NCBI GenBank assembly: GCA_031254315.1
Contig: JAIRUQ010000071.1
Coordinates: forward strand, 1 to 64,000
Reading direction: 5' to 3'
Length of the DNA stretch: 64,000 nt
From: Treponema sp.
GTDB taxonomy: Bacteria > Spirochaetota > Spirochaetia > Treponematales > Breznakiellaceae
Below, piece by piece: positions 52,253 through 60,464 of this stretch. The notes below the pieces were generated by a model. It was not told where the DNA came from. It was given only the letters and a program-made list of their open reading frames with translations, and did no database searches. The first letter of the stretch is position 1. Every line of letters starts with the position of its first letter. Position numbers and translations under genes: made by a program.

Positions 52253-53208
52253 TATCTGTTTCCTCCCAAATTCCTTAAAGGCAGGAAATTTTCCAGATTG
52301 CGGTCTATCATAATCGTTTTGTCCTCACCGGAGAATACATCTTCGACCATTTCATAGTACAACCGTTGTCTTGTAACTTCAGGGGCGCGACGGAATTCTT
52401 CATATACTGAATTAAAACGGGCTACATCGCCCCTTGCATTGTTTACGCGTTCTGCCGCGTATCCCTGCGCTTCCTGAATCCTCTGCTCGGCTTCACCTCT
52501 TGCCTTTGGAACCTCTTCGTTGTATGCCTGTTGCCCTTCGTTGATTAGCCGTTCAAGGTCTTGTTGAGCCTTATTTACATCATCAAATGCCGCCTGTACG
52601 CCGGAAGGAGGAAATACATTTTTAAGTTGTACCGCAAAGACATTAATTCCCAGACCATAACTATTGAATGTTTCGTTCATTAAAACCACGCCAGCCGCCT
52701 GAATCGCACTGCGTTCAACGCCCATTACATCCATGATTGCGCGGTCGCCTACGAGCATATTAATCACTGAGCGCGATACATCCCTGATTGTTTTGACACG
52801 TTCATCATTCATTACGTTAAAAGTCCACGCTTTTGGGTCGGAAATACGGTATTGAATGATCCATTCAACGTCTATAATATTCAAGTCTCCTGTAAGCATT
52901 GTAGACTCAGCTGCTTGGCTGGATTGATTTTGATAATTTCCGCTTCTCATGGTACGAGGACCAAATTCCTGTGACTGCACTGTTTCAACATTTACCGTAT
53001 AATTTCTATCTATACCGAAGGGAAGTTTCACATGAAGACCGGGACCCTTTGTGTCGATATATCTGCCAAAACGTGTAATTACCGCCCGTTCGGTCTGATC
53101 AACAATGTAAATACTGGTACTTAACAGGATAAGCGCCAATATTCCCACGACAACTGTCACGAGCATTTTTGGGCTTAATCTGCCCATTTTTGAAGGATTG
53201 AATTTCAT
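52252..53208 (-). CDS. hflK: HflK, SPFH/band 7 membrane protein
   Basis: A 318-residue partner of HflC. One N-terminal membrane helix (MLVTVVVGILALILLSTSIYIV) precedes the band 7 domain (DQTERAVITRFGRYIDTKGPGLHVKLPFGID), followed by the LTGDLNIIDVEWIIQYRISDP segment typical of HflK and a helical region rich in alanine, glutamate and arginine (EVPKARGEAEQRIQEAQGYA). It lacks the glycine-rich N-terminal extension of E. coli HflK. It is the first gene of the hflK-hflC-pseudokinase operon. Confidence 0.92.
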   Translation of the reverse strand: MKFNPSKMGRLSPKMLVTVVVGILALILLSTSIYIVDQTERAVITRFGRYIDTKGPGLHVKLPFGIDRNYTVNVETVQSQEFGPRTMRSGNYQNQSSQAAESTMLTGDLNIIDVEWIIQYRISDPKAWTFNVMNDERVKTIRDVSRSVINMLVGDRAIMDVMGVERSAIQAAGVVLMNETFNSYGLGINVFAVQLKNVFPPSGVQAAFDDVNKAQQDLERLINEGQQAYNEEVPKARGEAEQRIQEAQGYAAERVNNARGDVARFNSVYEEFRRAPEVTRQRLYYEMVEDVFSGEDKTIMIDRNLENFLPLRNLGGNR

Positions 53209-53260
53209 GAGTTAAGTATACTATGCCTGTAAAACACTAGCAATAGCGGGAGTTTATGAA

Positions 53261-53290
53261 AACTTCTTAAAACTGAAGTTTTTAGAAGTT
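53261..53290. repeat. Palindromic repeat, family AACTTCTAAAAACT
   Basis: AACTTCTTAAAACT (53261-53274) and AGTTTTTAGAAGTT (53277-53290), one mismatch, 2-base turn. It lies between the divergent hflK and phosphofructokinase starts, so its role is not termination of either gene. Confidence 0.65.
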
Positions 53291-53375
53291 CCCATTATTT
53301 AGTTGTATAATATTAAAGACAGTAGTATAATTAAATATACCATATAATGTGGGATATCAAAAAGGAGTTCTTTTT

Positions 53376-54707
53376 ATGGATGAGAGTCTTGATTTTACTA
53401 TTGAGGAGCTTGGCAAGCCATCGGTTCAATCACCGTTAAAGATGTCCAAAAAACCGGGGGATAAATCCGCCGATTATGTTACAGACGACAAGTTTGTACG
53501 TTTAGGGGCGTTTGTTGTTCCGGGGGAACAGCCTGCCATCAAAAGATCACAGGTGCTGGAATGTGCCGGTCCCAGAGAGCATATCTATTTTTCACCTGCC
53601 CATGTTCATGCGGGTATTGTTAGTTGCGGCGGTCTTTGCCCCGGTATTAATGATGTAATCCGGGCAATTGTTCGCTGTCTGTCAACGCGCTACGGAGTTA
53701 CAAGGATTTCGGGGATTCGCTATGGGTACAGGGGATTTTTGCCTGAGGAACAGTTTGGGGTAAAAGAGCTTGATTCTGATATCGTTGACGATATTCACAA
53801 ACTTGGCGGCACTTTTTTAGGCAGTGCGCGCGGCGGCGGCAGAGAAGTAGAGAAGATTGTCGATACAATGGAAAAGCTCAATTTGAATATGCTCTTTACA
53901 ATTGGAGGAGACGGCACTCAGCGCGGAATGCTTGATATTGCCGGGGAAGTTGGCAAAAGGAACTTAAAAATCGCCGTGATTGGAATACCCAAAACCGTTG
54001 ACAATGACTTTGCCTTGATGGATCGCTCTTTTGGCTTTAACACCGCTGTTTCCAAAGCGGTAGAAGTTGTTTCAGCCGCCCACATGGAAGCGGCATCTGC
54101 GATTAACGGCATTGGTCTTGTAAAAGTAATGGGCAGGGATTCCGGCTTTATCGCGGCGCATACCGCACTTGCAAGCCACGAAGTGAACTTTGTGCTGATC
54201 CCCGAAGTGCCTTTTAATCTGGAAGGCTACAACGGCTTTTTGAGTCATCTGGAAGAGCGGCTCAAAAAACGCAAACACGCTGTAATTGTTGTCGCCGAGG
54301 GAGCGATGCAGGATTTACTCTTAAAAGAGAAAAAACTCGATGCCGGCGGTAATGTTAAAATGGAGGATGTCGGAACCTACCTGCGAAGCAGAATCATCAA
54401 ACACTTTGAAGAGAGAAAAATGGAAATCAACTTAAAGTACATCGATCCAAGTTACGCGATTCGTTCTGCTCCGGCAAACCCCGACGATTCAATTTATTGC
54501 GAGCGTTTAGGCAATGCGGCGGCTCATGCCGCGATGGCTGGAAAAACCAAAATGATCATAGGGCTTGTAAACAATGAATTTGTGCATTTACCGATTAAAC
54601 TGGTAATCAGCCATCGCAACAAAGTTGATCCGGAAAGCAGTCTGTGGCGCGATACGCTGGACGCTACTCATCAGCCCCCGCTGATGGTTAATAAGTTTGG
54701 GGATTGA
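53376..54707 (+). CDS. 6-phosphofructokinase
   Basis: A 443-residue enzyme of the group with an N-terminal extension found in spirochaetes, plants and trypanosomes. The substrate-site motifs are [34 protein letters not shown] and [11 protein letters not shown]. The glycine after GGD (GGDGT, not GGDD) points to ATP rather than pyrophosphate as donor. The lysine in PKTVDND is shared with pyrophosphate enzymes and with the plant-type ATP enzymes, so the donor remains uncertain. The ATG at 53376 follows AAGGAG; the longer upstream frame lacks support. A palindromic hairpin directly follows the stop. Confidence 0.9.
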   Translation: MDESLDFTIEELGKPSVQSPLKMSKKPGDKSADYVTDDKFVRLGAFVVPGEQPAIKRSQVLECAGPREHIYFSPAHVHAGIVSCGGLCPGINDVIRAIVRCLSTRYGVTRISGIRYGYRGFLPEEQFGVKELDSDIVDDIHKLGGTFLGSARGGGREVEKIVDTMEKLNLNMLFTIGGDGTQRGMLDIAGEVGKRNLKIAVIGIPKTVDNDFALMDRSFGFNTAVSKAVEVVSAAHMEAASAINGIGLVKVMGRDSGFIAAHTALASHEVNFVLIPEVPFNLEGYNGFLSHLEERLKKRKHAVIVVAEGAMQDLLLKEKKLDAGGNVKMEDVGTYLRSRIIKHFEERKMEINLKYIDPSYAIRSAPANPDDSIYCERLGNAAAHAAMAGKTKMIIGLVNNEFVHLPIKLVISHRNKVDPESSLWRDTLDATHQPPLMVNKFGD

Positions 54708-54709
54708 TG

Positions 54710-54739
54710 AACTTCTAAAAACTGAAGTTTTTAGAAGTT
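54710..54739. repeat. Palindromic repeat after the phosphofructokinase gene
   Basis: AACTTCTAAAAACT (54710-54723) and its exact inverse (54726-54739), followed by TTTCAT. Immediately after the stop codon, so this copy could act as a terminator. Confidence 0.65.
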
Positions 54740-54889
54740 TTCATAACCTCAGGAGAAAATTTCACTTGTGTATTTCTGTTTGTTGTGAAGCGGAAAAAGT
54801 AACGGCTAGCAAAGAACTATGAGAGTGGGAAACATAATACCAATGAATTCAGAAATGTATGCTAAATAAGTACTTGAGGGGTGGCAGAG

Positions 54890-55040
54890 GTAAGCGTGCC
54901 GTGGCTCCGCCACGGTGCGCTTACCTCTGATGCGCCAATATAATGCAGTCCGCAGGACTGTTTCTTTGATAAATTCAAAACGGCGTAGCGCCAAAAATGC
55001 TTTACAACAGATATGGTAGGCTGACTTTAGTCAGCCGTGT
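54890..55040. repeat. Cluster of GC-rich palindromes
   Basis: In order: AGAGGTAAGCG...CGCTTACCTCT containing CCGTGGC/GCCACGG, CAGTCC/AGGACTG, GGCGTAGCGCC and GGCTGACT/AGTCAGCC. The last two also occur, altered, at 57.83-57.90 kb (GGCGTGGCGC...GACTTTAGTC...GCGCGCCC). I see no gene in 54740-55084. Confidence 0.6.
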
Positions 55041-55084
55041 GCGCGCCCCAAATAAACTCCTTGAGCATACATTTCTGCAGAGCC

Positions 55085-55855
55085 CTAATGCTCATAAATA
55101 GCGTGAAGGAATAACGCGGCGGCTTGTGATACATTCAGGCTGTCGATGTTGCCCGTCCCCGGAATACGGAGCAGGTGCGAACAATTATCCTTCACGTCTT
55201 TAGGAAGCCCTGTCTCTTCGTTGCCAAGCACAAGGGCAACACCAGAGCGCTTGTTTTTTTCTTTCGCGGTTTTAATAATATCGCCCATGTCGCTGATTCT
55301 CATTCTTGCCCTTGTGTCCGTACCAATCGTGATAAGCCGTTTTGACGCGTCTTTTAAAAAGGCGGTTGTGCTTTTGATACTCCGTATTGTTAAATGTTCG
55401 ATAGCTCCCTCGGCGATACGGTATGCGCTGGTAGTCAGCCGCGCTTCGGTGTCTTTTTCGTTCAATATAATATAAGCGGCATTAAAGAAAGCCGCCGCCC
55501 TTGCAATCGCGCCCAAATTGTGGTCGTTCCCCACAGAATGAAGAAGAACGCCCGTTTTTTTTTCACTCACCCAAACCTCAAGGTCTTCCAAACTCAGTGG
55601 CTCAATTAGGGGCTCTTCAATCATCGCCACTACGCCCTGATGGTGGACGCTCTTACAGACACGTTCAAGTTCCTCCTCTTCGCAGAGCTTGTAGGGACGC
55701 TTGCGTTCGGCAAGCTGTTTGCAAATGTCTGTAAATGATTGAAGACGGTCTTCGCGGAGGAAGAGGCGATTGATTGTTTGCGGATGGTGTTCTGCGACAG
55801 CCAGCACGGCATTCATTCCGCAGACAGCAAGTTCATCGGTTAGTTTGTTACGCAT
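55085..55855 (-). CDS. TrmH-family (SpoU) RNA 2'-O-methyltransferase
   Basis: A 256-residue SPOUT enzyme. Motifs are HSVGNDHNLGAIARAAAFF, ALVLGNEETGLPKDV and IPGTGNIDSLNVSQAAALFLHAI; together these form the knotted SAM site. An N-terminal substrate-binding domain precedes them (to about residue 95). It is distinct from RlmB at 33.5 kb, and its target RNA cannot be told from the sequence. I use the ATG at 55855 because the family start follows; the 12 residues upstream are hydrophobic and lack a ribosome site. A TATACT box 6 bases upstream suggests leaderless translation. Confidence 0.88.
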   Translation of the reverse strand: MRNKLTDELAVCGMNAVLAVAEHHPQTINRLFLREDRLQSFTDICKQLAERKRPYKLCEEEELERVCKSVHHQGVVAMIEEPLIEPLSLEDLEVWVSEKKTGVLLHSVGNDHNLGAIARAAAFFNAAYIILNEKDTEARLTTSAYRIAEGAIEHLTIRSIKSTTAFLKDASKRLITIGTDTRARMRISDMGDIIKTAKEKNKRSGVALVLGNEETGLPKDVKDNCSHLLRIPGTGNIDSLNVSQAAALFLHAIYEH

Positions 55856-55897
55856 AAGATAGTATACAACAAATACAATACTTGGTATCATATTTTT

Positions 55898-56701
55898 GTG
55901 GTAAAGCGAAAAACAAACAAGAAGGCGAACTCCAAAGGTTCTCAGGCTATAGTCATCTTTTGGCTTGTTTTTGTTATTGTAATTATTTGCGTTTTTATGG
56001 CAAATGCGTCAACAATTCAAAAGAATTTTAATCTTTTTAAGACTCGTATTACAGCCCCTGTAGGTTCCGAAGAAGATTTATTAGCGGATGAAGAAGACAC
56101 TGTTGAAACTCTTGTTCTGGAGCAACAACAGCAACCGCAACGCAGTACTCCCGAACAGCCAACCACGCCGCCTGCCCCTGTGGAGCCGCCAAAACCTCAA
56201 ACTCCGGAGCCGCAGAGACCTGCGACTCCTCCTACTCAGCCTCAAACTCAACAACAAACTCAGCCGCCGACACCGCCTGCGCAAACCAGAGACAGGGCTA
56301 TTTATTTTACCAATATTGGCAGTGACGGACAGATTCTCCATTCCAGAGTAACGCGCAGAATTACGGTCTCTGATTCACCCATGCAAGATTCGTTAAATGC
56401 GCTACTTGCCGGACCTTCCGCCGAAGAGGTTGGCAGAGGCATAATAAATCTTATTCCGCAAAACACCCGTGTAATTTCGGCGACAGTTCGCGGAAACACC
56501 GCCTACATTAATTTTAGTGAAGATTTTCTGTTCAACACATTTGGCGTAGAGGGCTATGTCGCCCAACTGCGGCAGATTGTTTGGACGGTAACAGAGTTTC
56601 AAAATGTAAGAGACGTTCAAATACTGATTGAAGGCAGAAGGATTGATTATCTTGGCGAAGGCATTTGGATCGGAAGCCCGATTAGCAGACAATCGTTTTG
56701 A
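55898..56701 (+). CDS. GerMN-domain protein with membrane anchor and proline-rich linker
   Basis: A 267-residue protein starting with GTG: basic N-terminus, one membrane helix (AIVIFWLVFVIVIICVFMA), a long low-complexity linker rich in P, Q, T (about residues 80-130), then a GerMN domain: RAIYFTNIGSDGQILHSRVTRRI... and DSLNALLAGPSAEEVGRGIINLIP. GerMN domains bind peptidoglycan in spore formers and occur in many envelope proteins. The gene is divergent from the TrmH gene, with a 42-base gap, and has no ribosome site; it may be leaderless. Its role is probably envelope-related. Confidence 0.75.
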   Translation: MVKRKTNKKANSKGSQAIVIFWLVFVIVIICVFMANASTIQKNFNLFKTRITAPVGSEEDLLADEEDTVETLVLEQQQQPQRSTPEQPTTPPAPVEPPKPQTPEPQRPATPPTQPQTQQQTQPPTPPAQTRDRAIYFTNIGSDGQILHSRVTRRITVSDSPMQDSLNALLAGPSAEEVGRGIINLIPQNTRVISATVRGNTAYINFSEDFLFNTFGVEGYVAQLRQIVWTVTEFQNVRDVQILIEGRRIDYLGEGIWIGSPISRQSF

Positions 56702-56711
56702 GAAGAAGAAG

Positions 56712-56783
56712 ATCAACGAATTACGCGAATTAAACGAATAAAGACGAATGAATATCGATGTAATATTCGTGTAATTCGTTGAT
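56712..56783. repeat. Long inverted repeat between convergent genes
   Basis: ATCAACGAATTACGCGAAT (56712-56730) is nearly inverted at 56761-56783 (ATTCGTGTAATTCGTTGAT). Similar ATCAACGAATTA occurs at 63899-63910. It lies between the convergent GerMN and ymdB genes and probably serves both 3' ends. Confidence 0.6.
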
Positions 56784-56839
56784 ATAATTTTTGGGGAAAT
56801 CAGTAACAGAGAAGAGTAAGTCTCTAATTGTTCATTGTT

Positions 56840-57691
56840 TCAAATCCGCCGAATAGAAACCGCTCTTCCGGTTTCCGCGTCAATCTCAGCGATAACGCCC
56901 TGCAGATGCCCCGGCTTTTTTTCTGCCGCTGTTTCCATGTGATACAAAACCTGCTTGCGAGAGCGTTCAAGACAGATTTTTGGCTCCATACCGATTACAC
57001 TGTCAAGATTGCCGGTCATTCCAAGGTCGGTGATGTATGCGCTGCCCTTTGGCAGTATTCGCTCATCGGCAGTTTGCACATGCGTATGAGTGCCGGCAAT
57101 CAATGATACGCGACCGTCAACATAATAGGCGAGCGCTTCTTTTTCACGGCTGGATTCAGCGTGGAAGTCTACAAGTATTAACGGAAATACGTTGGGCATC
57201 GGCTTGCCGTCCGCCGATATGAGCGGATGATAGTCCATTGCCTTGCCGACATGAATATTTATAAGATGATCGAAACATTGAAAAGGGCAGTCGATAGCGT
57301 TCATAAATTCCCGCCCCTGAAGATTAATCGTTATCCAATTTATATTTTTAATTCTTATGCTTGCAAATCCTGTACCTGAAACAATCTGCTCTGTTGAAGA
57401 GCCGGACGGATAATTCGCCGGGCGCAACATATGACCTTCAGTTTCCAGCACAGTCCAAAATTCACGTTTTTCCCAGATATGGTTGCCGGAAGTAACAACA
57501 TTCGCTCCTGCCGCGATGATACGTTGAAAATCTTTTTCGGTCATGCCAAAACCTTCTGCGGCATTCTCTCCATTAACCGTAACAAATTCGATATTTTGTT
57601 CTTTAATCAGAACCGGCAATTTCGCTTCGATAGTTTCAAGTCCCTGTTCCCCAACCACATCGCCAATCATCGCGGCTTTAACTATATTCAT
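56840..57691 (-). CDS. ymdB: YmdB-family metallophosphoesterase
   Basis: A 283-residue enzyme of the TIGR00282 family that hydrolyses cyclic nucleotide or related phosphodiesters. The metallophosphoesterase motifs are MIGDVVGEQGLE, NGENAAEGFG, SGNHIWEKRE, ILVDFHAESSREKEALAYYVDGRVS and IAGTHTHVQTADE. I start at the ATG at 57691, where MNIVKAAMIGDVVG begins the fold; the upstream in-frame extension of six residues lacks a ribosome site. It is monocistronic and convergent with the GerMN gene. Confidence 0.92.
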   Translation of the reverse strand: MNIVKAAMIGDVVGEQGLETIEAKLPVLIKEQNIEFVTVNGENAAEGFGMTEKDFQRIIAAGANVVTSGNHIWEKREFWTVLETEGHMLRPANYPSGSSTEQIVSGTGFASIRIKNINWITINLQGREFMNAIDCPFQCFDHLINIHVGKAMDYHPLISADGKPMPNVFPLILVDFHAESSREKEALAYYVDGRVSLIAGTHTHVQTADERILPKGSAYITDLGMTGNLDSVIGMEPKICLERSRKQVLYHMETAAEKKPGHLQGVIAEIDAETGRAVSIRRI

Positions 57692-57735
57692 TCTTAGATA
57701 GTGCCACAATTATCCATGTTATGTAAAGCATGCCC

Positions 57736-57764
57736 TTGATAGAAATGTCTGTCTCAGATACAAT
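57736..57764 (+). promoter_or_regulatory. Duplicate promoter copy, upstream
   Basis: TTGATA (57736-57741), 17 bases, TACAAT (57759-57764), then ATG at 57771, which opens only a 15-codon frame (MTRGAQVCTRKRVDE). About 174 bases upstream of a matching copy that drives the real gene. Confidence 0.6.
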
Positions 57765-57774
57765 AAGCACATGA

Positions 57775-57905
57775 CTAGAGGCGCCCAAGTATGCACGCGA
57801 AAGCGTGTTGATGAATAAGTCAGCACGGCGTGGCGCACGAAAAACGTAACCAAGATGAAAAGGGTGCGAGGACTTTAGTCTGAGTAGCGCGCCCGGCTCC
57901 TAGCC
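57775..57905. repeat. Palindrome-rich insert between duplicated promoter/start sequences
   Basis: Contains ACGCGAAAGCGT, GGACTTTAGTC and GCGCGCCC, and shares an order of motifs with the cluster at 54.89-55.04 kb. It separates two copies of a promoter-plus-start block, so it looks like an inserted short element with target duplication, or a tandem duplication with later divergence. Confidence 0.55.
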
Positions 57906-57909
57906 TCTC

Positions 57910-57938
57910 TTGATAGAAATACCTGTTTCGTATACAAT
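57910..57938 (+). promoter_or_regulatory. Promoter of the hypothetical gene at 57945
   Basis: TTGATA (57910-57915), 17 bases, TACAAT (57933-57938), only six bases before the ATG. Transcription would start at or very near the start codon. Confidence 0.7.
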
Positions 57939-57944
57939 AAACCT

Positions 57945-58613
57945 ATGGTGAGAGGAATCCTTCTAGCCGGTAACGAATCCGCTCTTTATCGTGCGATTGA
58001 AACAGAAACAATCAACCGCGTGGAACAATTTGCCGCGGCTTTAATACCGAACAGGCTTTCTGAAGTGATAAAAACTTCCGAGACGGAAAATGAAAGGCGC
58101 ATATCTATTGACTGGAACCCCTCAAGCCAGCTTTCTGCCCGAACTTTGGCTCTTGCCGCGGAAAACCGGCTTGAGCATATTGATGAGGCAATCCTGATTT
58201 GTTCGCCCCCTTCCATTCGCAGTAGCCCATCGGGTCTTCCGCTGACTGCCGTTGAAATTATTCTTAACGACCACATAAAAGGATGGTTCTTTCTTGTAAA
58301 AGAATTGACGACGATTTTTAAAAACCGCAAACGCGGAACATTAGCTCTTGTTTACCACGATATAAATTCCGGTTCAGGAAAAGATGAAGCCGCAGACATT
58401 CTTGGACCATCGGCTCTCGCCTCCTTCCGTGCCCTTACCAATGGCTTGCTTTCTGCGGCGCATAACGAACCGTATTTCACAGTTGGTTTTTCCTGTTCCG
58501 ACACAGGAAATGAAACAGCATTTGCCTCCTTCCTGTACAAATCCATCGATGAAGTAACAAAACGCTCCAACGGTAAACTGCACAAATTCGGCAAGTTCAA
58601 TTTCTTTAAGTAG
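57945..58613 (+). CDS. Hypothetical protein, possibly Rossmann-like
   Basis: A 222-residue soluble protein starting MVRGILLAGNESALYRAIET. The opening (hydrophobic strand, then GxxxxxxA) and the later ALVYHDINSGSGKDEAADILGPSALASFRALTN stretch recall a degenerate short-chain dehydrogenase, but the catalytic YxxxK is not seen, so I do not assign it. There is no ribosome site; a near-consensus promoter ends six bases before the ATG. A second copy of this promoter and start lies 174 bases upstream. Confidence 0.7.
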   Translation: MVRGILLAGNESALYRAIETETINRVEQFAAALIPNRLSEVIKTSETENERRISIDWNPSSQLSARTLALAAENRLEHIDEAILICSPPSIRSSPSGLPLTAVEIILNDHIKGWFFLVKELTTIFKNRKRGTLALVYHDINSGSGKDEAADILGPSALASFRALTNGLLSAAHNEPYFTVGFSCSDTGNETAFASFLYKSIDEVTKRSNGKLHKFGKFNFFK

Positions 58614-58639
58614 ATTTCAATAAATATTATGAAAAATTA

Positions 58640-58668
58640 TTGACAAATTATCAAAAAATGTATATAAA
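58640..58668 (+). promoter_or_regulatory. Near-consensus promoter
   Basis: TTGACA (58640-58645), 17 bases, TATAAA (58663-58668). The same hexamers and spacing as the promoter of the putative cassette gene at 3690. Confidence 0.75.
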
Positions 58669-58720
58669 TATAATAATTGAGTAACGTATGTTTTCCGAAA
58701 CAAATTTGAAAGGAAGAGGC

Positions 58721-59065
58721 ATGAAAATGAAAGGGAAATTGGTTTTATTTTTTGGCGTTCTGTTGGCTTTTTCTTCCGGTGCATTTCCGTGTTATGCCCA
58801 ATCACAAAACAATGACCAGCGAATTGTCGGTACATGGGTAAATGATAAACATGCAGAAGACGTACAGGTATTCAATTCAGATGGGACAGGCTACGATAAA
58901 GATGGACCTTTTACATATGAGATTTCCGGCAATGAATTAATTTATCGTCAGGCTGGAACAACATACACATTTTATTATTCCATTTCAACAGATGGCAGAA
59001 CAATGGTTTTGATATATACGGCTTTCGGCATTAGCGCAAGCGATAAATACACGCGGAGAAGTTGA
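58721..59065 (+). CDS. Small secreted lipocalin-like protein
   Basis: A 114-residue exported protein. The signal peptide is MKMKGKLVLFFGVLLAFSSGAFPCYAQ; the mature part begins with RIVGTWVNDKHAEDVQVFNSDG, then FTYEISGNELIYRQAGTTYTFYYSIS. The GTW start and alternating strands resemble small lipocalin-like or DUF5640-like proteins. The cysteine near the end of the signal is not a good lipobox. The ATG at 58721 follows GGAAGAGG. The next gene begins 5 bases after its stop, so the two form an operon. Confidence 0.7.
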   Translation: MKMKGKLVLFFGVLLAFSSGAFPCYAQSQNNDQRIVGTWVNDKHAEDVQVFNSDGTGYDKDGPFTYEISGNELIYRQAGTTYTFYYSISTDGRTMVLIYTAFGISASDKYTRRS

Positions 59066-59070
59066 GGGTT

Positions 59071-59664
59071 ATGAATGTAAAATACAGGAGATGTATTATC
59101 GTAATTGTAATATTTCTTCTTGTAGTTTCTTGCAAGAAAGAGACAGCAAATAATATTGTTTCTGATGAAAAAGAGAGTATAACAGTAATACATAATCCTA
59201 AAAGTAGAGATAATTTTGATAAAGATTACTATTATTCTACAATAATATTTAATACAAATATTAGGAATACTGAAAATGGTTCTTCAAATATCCTATTAAA
59301 AACGGAGGCGGGTTGTTCTCTGACAGGATTTTCCATAAAAGATGATTATTTTCTTGAAACAAAAAATATAAACAGAATCTATATAGCTTCAACAATGGAA
59401 GAGTTAATTCGAATACAGGATAGCTTTATATATTTGCCATATTGGGAAACATTTTCTGATGATTATTTTGAGAATAACCATTTAGTTTTTGTTATAACAG
59501 GTTATGGGGGTAGTGGTGATTTGAGGAATGAACGCATTGAACAAATTAATGGAAAGTATTCATTTAATATAGAACATTGGTTTAGAGGAAATGAAGGAGA
59601 AGGACCTATTTTCCCTTATTGTGGATATACAGCATTGTATATTTTAGAAATACCAAAAACATAA
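59071..59664 (+). CDS. AT-rich predicted lipoprotein, unknown
   Basis: A 197-residue protein starting MNVKYRRCIIVIVIFLLVVSC, with the lipobox LVVSC and KKETANN after it, so it is membrane-anchored. The rest is N-, Y- and I-rich; a GYGGSGDLRNERIEQINGKYSF segment followed by an aromatic end (YCGYTALYILEIPKT) does not match a family I know. It follows the small secreted protein gene closely. Codon use is AT-rich, unlike clpS/clpA downstream. Confidence 0.7.
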   Translation: MNVKYRRCIIVIVIFLLVVSCKKETANNIVSDEKESITVIHNPKSRDNFDKDYYYSTIIFNTNIRNTENGSSNILLKTEAGCSLTGFSIKDDYFLETKNINRIYIASTMEELIRIQDSFIYLPYWETFSDDYFENNHLVFVITGYGGSGDLRNERIEQINGKYSFNIEHWFRGNEGEGPIFPYCGYTALYILEIPKT

Positions 59665-59745
59665 ATTGTAAAACAATTTATGTTAATTATTTAAAACATT
59701 TTGTTATAATTATTTGCCTTTCTTTTCAATGTTTCTTTACACTCG

Positions 59746-59832
59746 GGTTACTCTATTTCTTTACACTACGAGCCCAATTCCAACTCCAACTCATTCTTCT
59801 TGTTGTTTTCATTCTGGTTACTCTATTTCTTT
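59746..59832. repeat. Direct repeat in the 3' end of a lipoprotein gene
   Basis: GGTTACTCTATTTCTTT occurs at 59746-59762 and 59816-59832, 70 bases apart, followed by related ACACTACG/CCACTTCG. The second copy lies inside the coding end of the minus-strand lipoprotein gene, where it makes a basic tail. Confidence 0.55.
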
Positions 59833-60349
59833 CCACTTCGCCTTGACTTTGCGTATGACTAATAATAATACAGTTTGTTATATCAATATAAATAACATCT
59901 AGATATTGTATTTCAGTTTCATCCATAGGTACATGCACACTTTCAGCAATTAACGCTTTATGCCTTTCTACAGTTTTCAAGCTTCCTTGAATTGTTATAG
60001 TGTCTCCAATATGGATATCTCTATCAACAATTCCATCAATATAAAAAAACACTTCCCATCCGCATTCGTATACATCGCCAAAAACGATAATTGATACTTC
60101 CTGATAATCAATAATGTTGCCAAAGGCATCCTCTCTATCTCTCATTGGTCTATTTATTTCTGTTATTACTTCCGTTATTTGAATTCTAAATAATTTATAA
60201 TAATCTATCGTTTGTTGTTCGTTTAAATTAAATTTTTCTACTAATTCCAATGGCGTAATACTTATTATTTCTTTTCCTGTTTTTGTATTATTCTTATTCG
60301 GGCAACATATAAACATAAAGGAAATTAAGATAATAAAAAAGTATTTCAT
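59753..60349 (-). CDS. Predicted lipoprotein with OB-fold-like region
   Basis: A 198-residue protein with lipobox FICC at residues 12-15 (MKYFFIILISFMFICC). The region EVSIIVFGDVYECGWEVFFYIDG, then HIGDTITIQGSLKTVERHKALIAESVHVP, resembles the tRNA_anti-like/OB-fold domains often found in small lipoproteins. The C-terminal SQGEVERNRVTRMKTTRRMSWSWNWARSVKK is highly basic and is encoded by a directly repeated sequence, so the original end may have been altered. The family is not certain. It converges with the preceding lipoprotein gene. Confidence 0.65.
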   Translation of the reverse strand: MKYFFIILISFMFICCPNKNNTKTGKEIISITPLELVEKFNLNEQQTIDYYKLFRIQITEVITEINRPMRDREDAFGNIIDYQEVSIIVFGDVYECGWEVFFYIDGIVDRDIHIGDTITIQGSLKTVERHKALIAESVHVPMDETEIQYLDVIYIDITNCIIISHTQSQGEVERNRVTRMKTTRRMSWSWNWARSVKK

Positions 60350-60430
60350 ATTCTGATATTCCTATGTTTGTATTTTAAACCGGGGGTAACCGCCTGTCAA
60401 GAATAAGACACAAATACTCCTCTTCACACC

Positions 60431-60459
60431 TTTACAATCGCCCTTCAATTCTCTACAAT
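60431..60459 (+). promoter_or_regulatory. Promoter of clpS-clpA-aat
   Basis: TTTACA (60431-60436), 17 bases, TACAAT (60454-60459), ending five bases before the clpS ATG, so transcription probably starts at the start codon. Confidence 0.7.
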
Positions 60460-60464
60460 AAATT

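Noticed and set aside
54806-54994. Minus-strand ORF of 62 codons in the palindrome cluster
   Set aside because: Its sequence is largely hairpin arms; no start signal or family pattern.
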